In this document: positions 13,238-21,300 of the stretch, in pieces | Layout: the number at the start of each line of letters is the position of its first letter | How positions within the stretch are numbered: the first letter of the stretch is position 1 | The notes under the pieces: model-generated | The model's input: only the letters and a program-made list of their open reading frames with translations | Databases searched by the model: none | Told to the model about the DNA's origin: nothing | Position numbers and translations under genes: made by a program | Assembly: GCF_002482975.1 (NCBI RefSeq) | Contig: NZ_DLHA01000004.1 | Span: 1 to 28,853 of the forward strand | Source of the DNA: Flavobacterium sp. UBA7680 | Lineage (GTDB): Bacteria > Bacteroidota > Bacteroidia > Flavobacteriales > Flavobacteriaceae | DNA: 28,853 nucleotides | Direction: 5' to 3'

Positions 13238-15733
13238 TTATAATCCCAAATCAAGAACATAAGAAATCTTAACCGCAATATTATCGTCAAATTCAGGTAA
13301 TTGATTTGGGCCATAACGATAGAATCCGCCGAGACCAAAACCTTTGTAGATTTTATTTAATTCAATTCCCGATTCGAAGAAACCTTTATCTAATGTTTTA
13401 TAAGTCGGGCCAACATGCTGTTCCGGTTTTTCCATATTTCCCCACGCCATTCTGGTAACCAAAACTAGGGAGGGACGTACTTTTTTCATGATTTTAATTC
13501 TATCAAAGCCATGTTTGATTTGGAAAAATACATATTGGCTGGAGAAAAATTCATTAAAAAACATGGTTTCAAAACTGTTTCTTCCGGCGAAAGTAATACG
13601 CTGGATAATAGTTTCTTTGGTAAGGTTGTTCGGCATGGTGTTATACAAATGCGTAAGCGGAACATCGCCTATTGCATTACCACCTTGCAAGAGCAGACTT
13701 GTTTTTTGACCGTTTAGGTATTTCTTTTCGTACTCCGTTTTGAAATCTATTTTTCCGAAGCTAAAATCATTATCTAAAACATTTGGCAGCGATTGGGTGT
13801 ACTGAAAAGTAAATCTTGGAAATCTTTTATCAGATTCCGTTCTTCCGGTTGGAGTCTGCATACAATCGCTGAAAGGCGCCCAAACAATAGAAACCATTGC
13901 GGTTGTCATAATAAAACTTGAATACAACTGACCGTTGTAATTAAAAAGATAATCGAACTTAGGCTCCACATACATTCTGGATAGTTCCAGGACAGCTTCT
14001 GTCTTCGGAATAATTTTCGTCTGTACATTTGCTTTCCAGCTTTTATAATGGTAAAAAGTACTAATGTTGATTGGCCTTGGATCATAAATTTTAAAGACAC
14101 GTTTATCAACAGCAAAAACGGTACTCGCAATTTCCCGAACATCATCTGTATAAGATCCGTTCAACCAAGTGTTCGTATTTTGGTCTAATAAAACACCCGC
14201 GCCTAAATTATATTTAACAACACCGTCTTTTGTGCCGTACGCCGTATAGCCTTCAATTCTAAAATCTTTAGAAAATTTATCATTTGTAATACCTCCAAGA
14301 CCTAAACGAAAACCTTCGTAATTGTTGTAACTAATAATTTTCTTTAAATCTAAATCAACAGGGCCAATCGGAATGTAGCCATTGATGATTTTTCGGCCTA
14401 ATCCTAAACGTTTTTCAATTCTTTTATTGATGGATAAGCTGTCTAATAATTGATACGTTTTTTGGCTTTTTTGGTCTAAAGCTTCTTTACGGTACTGATT
14501 CCAGAATTCTTCCGGTTTTTTGCTCGCATCGTCTTTAATTTCAATATAAAGAGATGGATTTTTTATAGGAGTTTCGGTATTGTAATGAATGTCGAAATTA
14601 TTACTTTCAGAAAGTAAATAGGTAAAATCTGAAGCTGCTTTTTTCCTCGGTTCAAAATCTTCGGCAACATCTCCATCAAACTGAATTGTTCCGCCTAAAA
14701 TTTTAATATCATCGTCATTTTTACCTTTTACAATTTTAAAAGTCGTATTACTTTGAAACCATACCTTTTCATTTGGTACGTAATCAAATTCGTGAATACC
14801 GCTGATATCTAAAACGCCTTTTATACGCATTACAGCTTTTGCAATAGCGAAATTTTGCGAATCGATATACAAAACCCCTTCTAAGCCCGATGTTCTTCTT
14901 TTGTGCTTATTTTTAAAGTAAATCATAAAAGTCTCGCGGCCTTTTATGTTTACGGTATCCAGTAATTTGTAATTGTATGTTGTTGGAGCTGTGTTCGCAA
15001 TGGGGTTCTCGTATTTAGTTTCGAAAAGCTCATATTTGTTATCGTAAATCGAAATTGACTGTAAATTGAAAGCAATAACTTCGTAAATAGGGTTTTTAAA
15101 ACCGGCTATTTTGGTTCCCAGAACGGTTTCTTTAAGCTTGTTGTTTCCAAACTGATATTGCGAAACTTTCTCTGTTTGAAACAAATGCTGTTTGCTTATT
15201 ATTTCTTTGAATTTATAATCAGATGAATCGATGTTGATTTTCTTTTTATTGAAATCCTTATAAACGGCAGATGAATCTATTCTTCCGTCAATAGAGTCAG
15301 GATTGGCGGTAACAATAAGTTTGTTATACGTTTTGTACTCAAAACTGCTTAATTTTTTCTGCGGATTATTATTGTTTTTATTGGCAATGACTTTTTTGAT
15401 AATCGTTAAAGCCGGATTTTCATTTGAAATAATAACTTCTTTTAAATCATCTGTTTTTTGAAATAATGAAACAGAATAAAACTTTTTGTTTTCTAGTATA
15501 GTAATAGTTTTAGTTTGAAAACCAATATAAGAAACAATGAAATCTCCCGATTTTGTAAAAGTTTTAAAGGTAAATTTCCCGTCAACATCCGTTATGGTGT
15601 TGCTATTATCAGAAGTTGTAATAGTCGCAAAGGGAAGTGGCTTGTTATTTGAATCTGTTACAATTCCGCTTATTTGAAATTGCGCCTGAATACTAAGCGT
15701 AAAAAATAAAGTCAAAAAACAAAATAGCCTCAT
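13238..15733 (-). CDS. DUF5686 outer-membrane protein
   Basis: 831-aa exported protein with a signal peptide of about 17 residues (MRLFCFLTLFFTLSIQA). An N-terminal CarboxypepD_reg-like Ig-fold domain (about 20-100, SGIVTDSNNKPLPFATITT) is followed by the long DUF5686 region. The C-terminal third is rich in alternating aromatic strands (FRLGLGG, FSFGKIDFKTEY, GLGGFYRYGPN) and ends YVLDLGL, as expected of an outer-membrane beta-barrel. The domain pair resembles the start of SusC-like receptors, but no TonB plug is visible. Function unknown; a surface or envelope role is inferred from architecture only. It lies downstream of frr, separated by a terminator, and probably has its own promoter. Confidence 0.85.
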   Translation of the reverse strand: MRLFCFLTLFFTLSIQAQFQISGIVTDSNNKPLPFATITTSDNSNTITDVDGKFTFKTFTKSGDFIVSYIGFQTKTITILENKKFYSVSLFQKTDDLKEVIISNENPALTIIKKVIANKNNNNPQKKLSSFEYKTYNKLIVTANPDSIDGRIDSSAVYKDFNKKKINIDSSDYKFKEIISKQHLFQTEKVSQYQFGNNKLKETVLGTKIAGFKNPIYEVIAFNLQSISIYDNKYELFETKYENPIANTAPTTYNYKLLDTVNIKGRETFMIYFKNKHKRRTSGLEGVLYIDSQNFAIAKAVMRIKGVLDISGIHEFDYVPNEKVWFQSNTTFKIVKGKNDDDIKILGGTIQFDGDVAEDFEPRKKAASDFTYLLSESNNFDIHYNTETPIKNPSLYIEIKDDASKKPEEFWNQYRKEALDQKSQKTYQLLDSLSINKRIEKRLGLGRKIINGYIPIGPVDLDLKKIISYNNYEGFRLGLGGITNDKFSKDFRIEGYTAYGTKDGVVKYNLGAGVLLDQNTNTWLNGSYTDDVREIASTVFAVDKRVFKIYDPRPINISTFYHYKSWKANVQTKIIPKTEAVLELSRMYVEPKFDYLFNYNGQLYSSFIMTTAMVSIVWAPFSDCMQTPTGRTESDKRFPRFTFQYTQSLPNVLDNDFSFGKIDFKTEYEKKYLNGQKTSLLLQGGNAIGDVPLTHLYNTMPNNLTKETIIQRITFAGRNSFETMFFNEFFSSQYVFFQIKHGFDRIKIMKKVRPSLVLVTRMAWGNMEKPEQHVGPTYKTLDKGFFESGIELNKIYKGFGLGGFYRYGPNQLPEFDDNIAVKISYVLDLGL

Positions 15734-15793
15734 AGAGAATTATATAGATTCAAAAACGGAAAGAATTCGGTTTTGGTATGCAAAAATAAGAAT

Positions 15794-15832
15794 AAAAAAA
15801 ATCCGTCTGATAATTTTATCAGACGGATTTTT
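15794..15832 (-). terminator. Intrinsic terminator after frr
   Basis: ATCCGTCTGATA (15801-15812), loop ATTT, then TATCAGACGGAT (15817-15828): a perfect 12-bp stem flanked by seven A on the left and five T on the right. On the minus strand it is a textbook terminator for pyrH-frr and could work in both directions. Confidence 0.88.
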
Positions 15833-15851
15833 GAATTTCAGTATCAAATAC

Positions 15852-16415
15852 TTAAACCTTCATGATTTCAGCTTCTTTTGCAGCTAATAATTCATCAATT
15901 TTTTTGATAAAAGTGTTTGTTAAGTTTTGAACTTCTTCTTCTGCAGATTTACAGATATCTTCTGAAGTTCCTTCTTTTTCTAATTTTTTAATATCCGTAT
16001 TTGAATCTTTACGAACGTTACGAATACCAATTTTTGCATCTTCAGCTTCAGATTTTGCTTGTTTTGCTAAATCACGACGACGCTCTTCTGTTAAAGGCGG
16101 AACGCTGATGATGATAACGTCTCCGTTATTCATTGGGTTAAAACCAATATTGGCAATTAAGATTGCTTTTTCAATGGCTTGTAACATGTTTTTTTCAAAC
16201 GGTTGCAAAGTAATTGTTCTTGCATCAGGAACACTGATTTTTGACACTTGCGAAAGCGGAGTCGCTGCACCATAATAGTCAACAAAAACACCTCCAAGCA
16301 TAGCCGGAGAAGCTTTCCCTGCACGAATGTTTAGAAATTCTTTCTCTAAGTGTGCAATCGAACCGTTCATAGATTCTTCAGTACTTTCTAATATAAAATC
16401 GATTTCTTCAGTCAT
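15852..16415 (-). CDS. frr: Ribosome recycling factor
   Basis: Splits post-termination ribosomes together with EF-G. The 187-aa length is standard. Recognisable segments are FLNIRAGKASPAMLGGVFVDYYG near the N-terminus, followed by PDARTITLQPFEKNML, where the hinge lies. The three-helix-bundle return begins at LTEERRRDLAKQAK, with RNVRKDSN after it. It lies 102 nt downstream of pyrH on the same strand, the usual pyrH-frr order. The spacer holds a small TCCCGAA/TTCGGGA hairpin and partial AATCTAA units. A clear terminator follows. Confidence 0.97.
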   Translation of the reverse strand: MTEEIDFILESTEESMNGSIAHLEKEFLNIRAGKASPAMLGGVFVDYYGAATPLSQVSKISVPDARTITLQPFEKNMLQAIEKAILIANIGFNPMNNGDVIIISVPPLTEERRRDLAKQAKSEAEDAKIGIRNVRKDSNTDIKKLEKEGTSEDICKSAEEEVQNLTNTFIKKIDELLAAKEAEIMKV

Positions 16416-16471
16416 TTTTTTTATTTTTTTATGTTTTTGAAGATTGTTTTAAAGAGTATTGTTTTTTAATA

Positions 16472-16500
16472 AATCTAAAATCTATCCCGAAACTTCGGGA
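16472..16500. repeat. AATCTAA units and small hairpin
   Basis: Two AATCTAA-type units (from 16472) lead into TCCCGAA (16485-16491), AC, TTCGGGA (16494-16500). The hairpin sits between pyrH and frr and lacks a T run, so it should not stop transcription. A similar CCCGAT/ATCGGG hairpin lies at 24769-24786. Confidence 0.6.
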
Positions 16501-16517
16501 CTAACAATCTAAGTAGT

Positions 16518-17225
16518 CTAAATATTTACTACAGTTCCGATGTTTTCTCCTTCGCAGATTTTTAAAAGGTTTCCAATTTTGTTCATATCAAAAACAACAA
16601 TTGGCAATTTGTTTTCCTGGCTTAAAGTAAAAGCTGTTGTATCCATTACATTTAGTCCTTTTTTAAGAACATCATCAAACGAAATAAAATCAAATTTTAC
16701 AGCCGAAGCATTTTTTTCAGGATCAGAATCGTAAACACCATCAACGCGGGTTCCTTTTAAGATCACATCAGCATTAATTTCGATTCCTCTTAAAACCGCT
16801 GCAGTATCAGTTGTAAAATATGGATTTCCGGTTCCGGCACCAAAAATTACAATTCTTCCTTTTTCTAAGTGACGATCTGCTCTTCTTTTAATATAAGGTT
16901 CTGCAATAGATTCCATTTTTAAAGCAGTCTGCAAACGCGTTTTCATTCCCTTGTCTTCAAGTGCGCCCTGCAAAGCCATTCCGTTAATAACAGTAGCAAG
17001 CATTCCCATATAATCACCTTGTACTCGGTCCATTCCTGCGCTCGCACCGGCAACGCCTCTAAAAATATTTCCTCCTCCAATAACGATTGCAATTTCTACT
17101 CCCTTTGCGTGAATCTGCTTAATTTCATCTGCATATTCGGCTAATCTTTTAGGGTCAATTCCGTATTGTAAATCACCCATTAAGGCCTCACCGCTAAGTT
17201 TTAGAAGAATTCTTTTATATTTCAT
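16518..17225 (-). CDS. pyrH: UMP kinase
   Basis: Phosphorylates UMP to UDP with ATP in pyrimidine nucleotide synthesis; a hexameric amino-acid-kinase-fold enzyme. Seen in the sequence: YKRILLKLSGEALMGD at the N-terminus (nucleotide-binding lysine and glycines), VIGGGNIFRG, MDRVQGDYMGMLATVINGMA, and GAGTGNPYFTTDTAA. The frame is open back to an ATG at 17261, but the start at 17225 (MKYKRILL) gives the normal 235 aa. The upstream ATG also lies before the predicted transcription start, since the -7 box is at 17249-17256. First gene of pyrH-frr. Confidence 0.97.
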   Translation of the reverse strand: MKYKRILLKLSGEALMGDLQYGIDPKRLAEYADEIKQIHAKGVEIAIVIGGGNIFRGVAGASAGMDRVQGDYMGMLATVINGMALQGALEDKGMKTRLQTALKMESIAEPYIKRRADRHLEKGRIVIFGAGTGNPYFTTDTAAVLRGIEINADVILKGTRVDGVYDSDPEKNASAVKFDFISFDDVLKKGLNVMDTTAFTLSQENKLPIVVFDMNKIGNLLKICEGENIGTVVNI

Positions 17226-17248
17226 ATTTCGTGTTGCGTTAATTTGTG

Positions 17249-17256
17249 CAAATATA
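17249..17256 (-). promoter_or_regulatory. -7 box for pyrH
   Basis: On the minus strand this reads TATATTTG, an exact TAnnTTTG. It predicts a start near 17242, which decides for the pyrH start codon at 17225. No -33 TTG was found at normal spacing. Confidence 0.5.
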
Positions 17257-17415
17257 GACATATTCTGATTTTTAAAAATAATGTTGATAAAAAATTAATT
17301 GTACTTGAGATTTAATTTTATAACGACTTTTTTTATTTTTTCTTTCGAATGTGATAAAAGTCATTCGAGGTTCTTTTTAAAATCCGTAATTTTATAGTAA
17401 GCAAAATAAACCTCT

Positions 17416-18033
17416 ATGAAAAGCACTGTAGCCAAAGCATTATTCAACAGTCATTCTTATGCTGAATATCGAAAATTAGTTACTGATTTATTATCTGAAG
17501 GAAAATCAACAGGAAGCGAGCAGTCTGAAAGTCTGACCAATTATTCCAAATTGAACGAAGCCAGAATGAATCGATTAGAAAAAACAATTAAAATTTCTGA
17601 AGATGTTATTTCAAAACTCCAGCATCTCAATAATCATTATATCTGGCTTGTAATTTCCGAAGGCTGGTGCGGCGATGCGGCGCAGATTCTTCCCATTTTA
17701 GATAAAATGGCGCACGAGTCAAATAAGAAAATTGATCTTCGAATTGTACTTCGTGATGAAAACGACGAATTGATGAATCAATATTTAACAAACGGCGGAA
17801 GAGCAATTCCAAAAGTGATTGTGATTTGTAAAGAAGCCGGAATTGTTCGAACCGATTGGGGACCAAGACCAAAAGGCGCAACCGAATTAATGAACAATCA
17901 TAAAAGAGATGTTGGCCCAATTGATGAAAAAATTAAAACCGATTTACAATTATGGTATCTCGCAGATAAAGGAATTTCTGTGCAGGAAGAGCTGCTCGAA
18001 ATCATGGAAAATATCAAATATAATCGACTTTAA
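17416..18033 (+). CDS. Thioredoxin-fold family protein
   Basis: 205-aa cytosolic protein of the thioredoxin-like family found in Bacteroidetes (Thioredoxin_9-like). The active-site region is SEGWCGDAAQILPIL with C85, and the cis-proline loop is GGRAIPKVI. A family-typical WGPRPKGATEL follows, then a charged helical tail. The second active-site cysteine is missing: the motif reads C85-G-D-A88 in place of CxxC, so a dithiol exchange mechanism is not available from this motif. There is no signal peptide. It stands alone on the plus strand between divergent pyrH and convergent truB. Family assignment good, function unknown; a monothiol or non-redox binding role is possible. Confidence 0.85.
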   Translation: MKSTVAKALFNSHSYAEYRKLVTDLLSEGKSTGSEQSESLTNYSKLNEARMNRLEKTIKISEDVISKLQHLNNHYIWLVISEGWCGDAAQILPILDKMAHESNKKIDLRIVLRDENDELMNQYLTNGGRAIPKVIVICKEAGIVRTDWGPRPKGATELMNNHKRDVGPIDEKIKTDLQLWYLADKGISVQEELLEIMENIKYNRL

Positions 18034-18245
18034 TTGTTGATTACTTTTGTAATACTTGTCTGAATCCCTTTAGTGGTAAAGTGTTGACAGTAAATGTTAT
18101 AATGTTTTTAAAAAATGTAAGAAAATATTTTTTTTATTAGAAAATTTTGTATCTTGCTATAACCAATCCCACTTCTATTATATATTTTTTGATTTACTCT
18201 TTTTATTGGTGTCTATTTTCTACTAACAATTAAAAATGCACTATT

Positions 18246-18323
18246 ATGAAAAAGTTATTCGAAAGGTTTTATGATTTTTTCTCCATGTTCTTGTTTGGAG
18301 GGAAAAATGTTCCACACTATTGA
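18246..18323 (+). CDS. Candidate 25-aa small protein
   Basis: ATG at 18246 opens 25 codons ending with TGA at 18321. The peptide starts MKKLFERFYDFFSMFLFGG and ends PHY: two lysines, then a strongly aromatic hydrophobic segment that could form one membrane helix. The leader TAACAATTAAAA upstream is typical of Bacteroidetes genes, though it also precedes an overlapping ATG at 18235 in another frame that gives a 12-residue peptide. Two hairpins follow (18308-18350 and 18366-18396), the second with the features of a terminator. The 371-nt gap between convergent neighbours therefore appears to hold an independent short transcript. It could be a micro-peptide gene, a type I toxin-like peptide or a dual-function RNA. 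Uncertain. Confidence 0.4.
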   Translation: MKKLFERFYDFFSMFLFGGKNVPHY

Positions 18324-18350
18324 TTTGTAAAAGACAAATATGGTGTAACA
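18308..18350 (+). other. Imperfect hairpin over the small ORF stop
   Basis: ATTTGT (18323-18328), loop AAAAG, ACAAAT (18334-18339) forms the tip. ACAC (18314-18317) pairs with GTGT (18343-18346) and TGTT (18308-18311) with AACA (18347-18350), with small bulges. About 17 bp in all, with the TGA stop inside the stem. Confidence 0.5.
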
Positions 18351-18365
18351 TTATTCTAGGAGTAG

Positions 18366-18406
18366 GCACATTACAAATTTCACATATGTAATGTGCTTCT
18401 TGTTTT
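18366..18406 (+). terminator. Terminator of a short plus-strand transcript
   Basis: GCACATTAC (18366-18374), 13-nt loop, GTAATGTGC (18388-18396), followed by TTCTTGTTTT. The T-rich side is on the plus strand only, so it serves the 18246 transcript and not truB. Confidence 0.65.
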
Positions 18407-19097
18407 ATGAAGTAAGACTTTCTTCAAACAAAGTAATATCAATCGCATTTTTTACGTCATAATCGCCAATCTTTGTTCGGCGTAAAACCGTTAAATGCGA
18501 ACCGGAATTCATTGCTTTTCCAAAATCGTAAGCCAGCGAACGAATATACGTTCCTTTACTGCAAACTACTCTAAAATCAATTTCAGGCAATTCTATTCTT
18601 GTAATTTCAAATTCGTGAATCGTAGTTTTTCTGCTTTCAATTTCTATAGTTTCTCCGGCACGGGCGTGCTCGTATAAACGAACTCCATCTTTTTTAATAG
18701 CCGAAAAAATAGGCGGTTTTTGATCGATTTCGCCTAAAAATTGTTTCACCGTTTCGTTAATTAAAGCTTCATCAATATGTTCCGTTGGAAAAGTCTGGTT
18801 GATTTCGGTTTCTAAATCATACGATGGAGTAGTGGCTCCAATATAAAATGTTCCCGTATATTCTTTTGCCTGACCCTGAAGTTCAGAAATTCTTTTGGTA
18901 AATTTTCCGGTGCAGATTAATAATAAACCTGTAGCCAGCGGATCTAAAGTTCCAGCATGACCAATTTTAAACTTTTTTTGAAGTCCGACTTTATTAATTA
19001 AAAGGTATTTTAATTTATTGACCGCTTGAAACGAACTCCATTTTAAAGGTTTGTCTATCAATAAAACCTGTCCGTCTAAATATTCTTCGGGTGTCAT
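18405..19097 (-). CDS. truB: tRNA pseudouridine(55) synthase
   Basis: Makes the universal pseudouridine 55 in the tRNA T-loop. The 230-aa protein has the N-terminal DKPLKWSSFQAVNKLK segment and the catalytic motif GHAGTLDPLATGLL with D52. Later it has KPPIFSAIKKDGVRLYEHAR and KGTYIRSLAYDFG. It lacks the C-terminal PUA extension of E. coli TruB, which is normal for shorter family members. Its ATG overlaps the uppP stop by one base (TAATG), indicating translational coupling. Last gene of the ftsX-DUF3098-uppP-truB run. Confidence 0.96.
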   Translation of the reverse strand: MTPEEYLDGQVLLIDKPLKWSSFQAVNKLKYLLINKVGLQKKFKIGHAGTLDPLATGLLLICTGKFTKRISELQGQAKEYTGTFYIGATTPSYDLETEINQTFPTEHIDEALINETVKQFLGEIDQKPPIFSAIKKDGVRLYEHARAGETIEIESRKTTIHEFEITRIELPEIDFRVVCSKGTYIRSLAYDFGKAMNSGSHLTVLRRTKIGDYDVKNAIDITLFEESLTS

Positions 19098-19894
19098 TAT
19101 ATAATGGTAAGCGGGTGAATGAAAAAGTGAATCAGCAATAAGATGATTCCGGCAAGAATTCGGTAATAACCAAAAACTTTAAAACCATTTTTAGTCAAAA
19201 ATCCAATAAAGGTTTTAATTGCCAAAAGTGCCACAATAAAAGCAACAATGTTTCCAATAACTAATATATTGACTTGATCGTGAGATAATTCAAATCCGGC
19301 TTTATAATAATCGTGGCATTTTTTTACTGTTGCGCCCAGCATAGTTGGAACAGCAAGAAAAAACGAAAATTCAGCTGCTGTAGTTCTTGATAATTTTTGA
19401 GACATTCCGCCCACAATACTTGCACCGCTTCGTGAAACTCCCGGAATCATTGCAATACATTGAAATAATCCAATTTTTACGGCTTGTAAATAGGTGATTT
19501 CTTGGGAAGTTTCGGCAGTATTCGGGTTGTTGAACCATTCGTCGACTTTCAATAAAATTAATCCTCCAATTAAAAGAGAAACCGCAACTGTAACCGGATT
19601 TTCTAATAAACCATCAATAAAGTCACTAAGCAATAATCCTAAAACTACCGCCGGAATAAAAGCAACTAAAAGTTTAAAGTAAAAATCAAGCGTTTGAAAG
19701 AAACGTTTAAAGTATAAAACAACAACCGAAAGTATAGCACCAAGCTGAATAACAATCGTAAAAAGTTTAGTGAAATCTTCGTGTGCGATTCCAAAAAAAG
19801 AAGAGGCAATAATCATGTGACCAGTTGAAGAAACAGGTAAAAATTCTGTAATTCCTTCAATAATGGCAAGAACGATAGCTTGTAATGTATTCAT
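19097..19894 (-). CDS. uppP: Undecaprenyl-diphosphate phosphatase
   Basis: Inner-membrane BacA-type phosphatase that recycles undecaprenyl diphosphate to the monophosphate carrier for peptidoglycan and other envelope polymers; extra copies give bacitracin tolerance. The 265-aa polytopic protein carries both family signatures: EGITEFLPVSSTGH (13-26), with glutamates and a histidine of the active site, and PGVSRSG (151-157). Its ATG is preceded by four AATCTRA units. Stop and start overlap by one base with truB. The order with ftsX and DUF3098 is typical of Flavobacteria and groups envelope and division functions. Confidence 0.97.
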   Translation of the reverse strand: MNTLQAIVLAIIEGITEFLPVSSTGHMIIASSFFGIAHEDFTKLFTIVIQLGAILSVVVLYFKRFFQTLDFYFKLLVAFIPAVVLGLLLSDFIDGLLENPVTVAVSLLIGGLILLKVDEWFNNPNTAETSQEITYLQAVKIGLFQCIAMIPGVSRSGASIVGGMSQKLSRTTAAEFSFFLAVPTMLGATVKKCHDYYKAGFELSHDQVNILVIGNIVAFIVALLAIKTFIGFLTKNGFKVFGYYRILAGIILLLIHFFIHPLTII

Positions 19895-19902
19895 TAGAAA
19901 TT

Positions 19903-19930
19903 TTAGATTTCAGATTTTAGATTTCAGATT
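19903..19930 (-). repeat. (AATCTRA)4 leader of uppP
   Basis: In transcript sense the units are AATCTGA, AATCTAA, AATCTGA, AATCTAA, ending 8 nt before the ATG. This is an exact 7-nt period, and the plus strand reads a perfect duplicate of TTAGATTTCAGATT. Confidence 0.8.
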
Positions 19931-19977
19931 GTTCTTTTGGCTGCGCTCAAAGTTTTAATTGAAATCTATAACCTAAT

Positions 19978-20232
19978 TTATTTAGATTTTTTGAAAATAG
20001 AATAAATCGTGATTCCAAAACCAATTAAAACCGTGGTTGGAGCTAAACGAATACGTCTAAAACTAAAAACATCCTCATTAAAAACATTCGGATTATCACT
20101 TCCACCGCCAGACATTAAAATAAATCCTAATGCAATCACACCAATACCAATTAATAAAATTTTGTAATTGATACCGTCAAAAAGGAATTCCTGTTTTTGC
20201 TGTTGTTCTTCTTTAATATTGTTGTTCTTCAT
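19978..20232 (-). CDS. DUF3098 family membrane protein
   Basis: 84-aa protein of the DUF3098 family, found in Bacteroidetes next to ftsX. A polar, glutamine-rich N-terminus (about 1-20) is followed by a first transmembrane helix, YKILLIGIGVIALGFILMSGG (about 23-43). The conserved block GGGSDNPNVFNEDVFSFRR comes next, then a second helix, LAPTTVLIGFGITIYSIF. Two-helix hairpin topology with a short conserved loop is predicted. It lies 85 nt after ftsX and 83 nt before uppP, in the same direction. Function unknown; the conserved company suggests a division or envelope role. Confidence 0.9.
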   Translation of the reverse strand: MKNNNIKEEQQQKQEFLFDGINYKILLIGIGVIALGFILMSGGGSDNPNVFNEDVFSFRRIRLAPTTVLIGFGITIYSIFKKSK

Positions 20233-20287
20233 TTTTTATTTTTTGTGACTTTTTAAGCGAAGCGAAAAGTTTTTGTTTTTAAGAAAT

Positions 20288-20315
20288 AATCTAAAATCTG
20301 CAATCTAAAATCTAA
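20288..20315 (+). repeat. AATCTRV array between ftsX and DUF3098
   Basis: On the plus strand the units are AATCTAA, AATCTGC, AATCTAA, AATCTAA with an exact 7-nt period. This is antisense to the ftsX transcript, opposite to the uppP and asnS arrays, and lies just after the ftsX stop. Confidence 0.75.
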
Positions 20316-20317
20316 AA

Positions 20318-21193
20318 TTAATAAAGATCGTCAGTTCTTAAATTAAGGAAACGTTGTGTTGCAAAGTGTGTGCTTACCCATGTAATTAAAACGCCTAATC
20401 CGAAAACGGCCAATAAAACCAATCCAATTAAAGCTTTATCTTCTAAAATTCCTAAACCAGGGAAATTAGTTTCTACATAAAATAAAAGTCCAATTAAGCT
20501 GATAATTGCCAATAAAGCACCAAGCATTCCTAATTTTACGCTGCGTGTTACAAAAGGCTTACGAATAAACGATTTTGTGGCACCCACCATTTGCATGGTT
20601 TTAATAATAAAACGGTTGGAATGAATTGACAAACGCAGCGAACTATTGATTAATAAAACAGCAATTACAGTAAGGAAACCGCTGATAATCAAGATCCACA
20701 TACTTACTTTTTTAATATTGTCGTTTACAAGGTTTACTAATTGTTTGTCGTAAACAATGTCTTCAATCATAGTGTTTTGACGTAGTGAGCTTTCGATTTT
20801 AGAGATACTGTCTCTTTCAACATAATCAGCTTTTAGGTGAATGTCGTAGGAGTTCAATAATGGGTTTTCGCCCAAAAATGTCAGGAAGTCTTCTCCAATA
20901 ATATCAGTATGTTCTTTTGCTGCTTTTTCTTTGGTTACATAAACATAAGAAAGCGCAAAAGGAGCTCTTTTTAATTCTGAATCAAAAGCTTTGATAATAC
21001 TGTCATTCGCTTCGTTTTTAAAGAAAACTGTCATAGCGATTTTTTCTTTAAAATCATCTGCCAGTTTTTTAGAATTGATAATGAATAATCCTAGTACTCC
21101 CAAAAGGAATAAAACCAAGAATACACTTAATACAACCGAAAAATAAGAGGAAATTAACCTGCGTTTTTGAAATTTATCAAAATTAGAACTCAT
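20318..21193 (-). CDS. ftsX: Cell division protein FtsX
   Basis: Permease-like partner of FtsE that activates peptidoglycan hydrolases at the septum. The 291-aa protein has a cytoplasmic N-terminus (SSNFDKFQKRRLISS), a first membrane helix at about 18-40, and a periplasmic domain of about 120 residues. Three more helices follow: WILIISGFLTVIAVLLINSS, the LGMLGALLAIISLIGLLFYV block and LIGLVLLAVFGLGVLITWV. The conserved MQMVGATKSFIRKPF segment lies between helices 2 and 3. ftsE is not adjacent, which is usual in this group. First gene of the four-gene minus-strand cluster. Confidence 0.95.
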   Translation of the reverse strand: MSSNFDKFQKRRLISSYFSVVLSVFLVLFLLGVLGLFIINSKKLADDFKEKIAMTVFFKNEANDSIIKAFDSELKRAPFALSYVYVTKEKAAKEHTDIIGEDFLTFLGENPLLNSYDIHLKADYVERDSISKIESSLRQNTMIEDIVYDKQLVNLVNDNIKKVSMWILIISGFLTVIAVLLINSSLRLSIHSNRFIIKTMQMVGATKSFIRKPFVTRSVKLGMLGALLAIISLIGLLFYVETNFPGLGILEDKALIGLVLLAVFGLGVLITWVSTHFATQRFLNLRTDDLY

Positions 21194-21300
21194 AGATACT
21201 TAAATTATGTGGTAAAAATAATAAAGAATTTCTTTATTTAAAGTTAATAACAAACTTTTATACTATAAATGTACGATTTGATATTGAATAAAAGTTTTTA

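Noticed and set aside
17226..17261. 12-codon N-terminal extension of pyrH
   Set aside because: It would begin upstream of the predicted transcription start, and UMP kinases start at MKYKRILL-like sequence.
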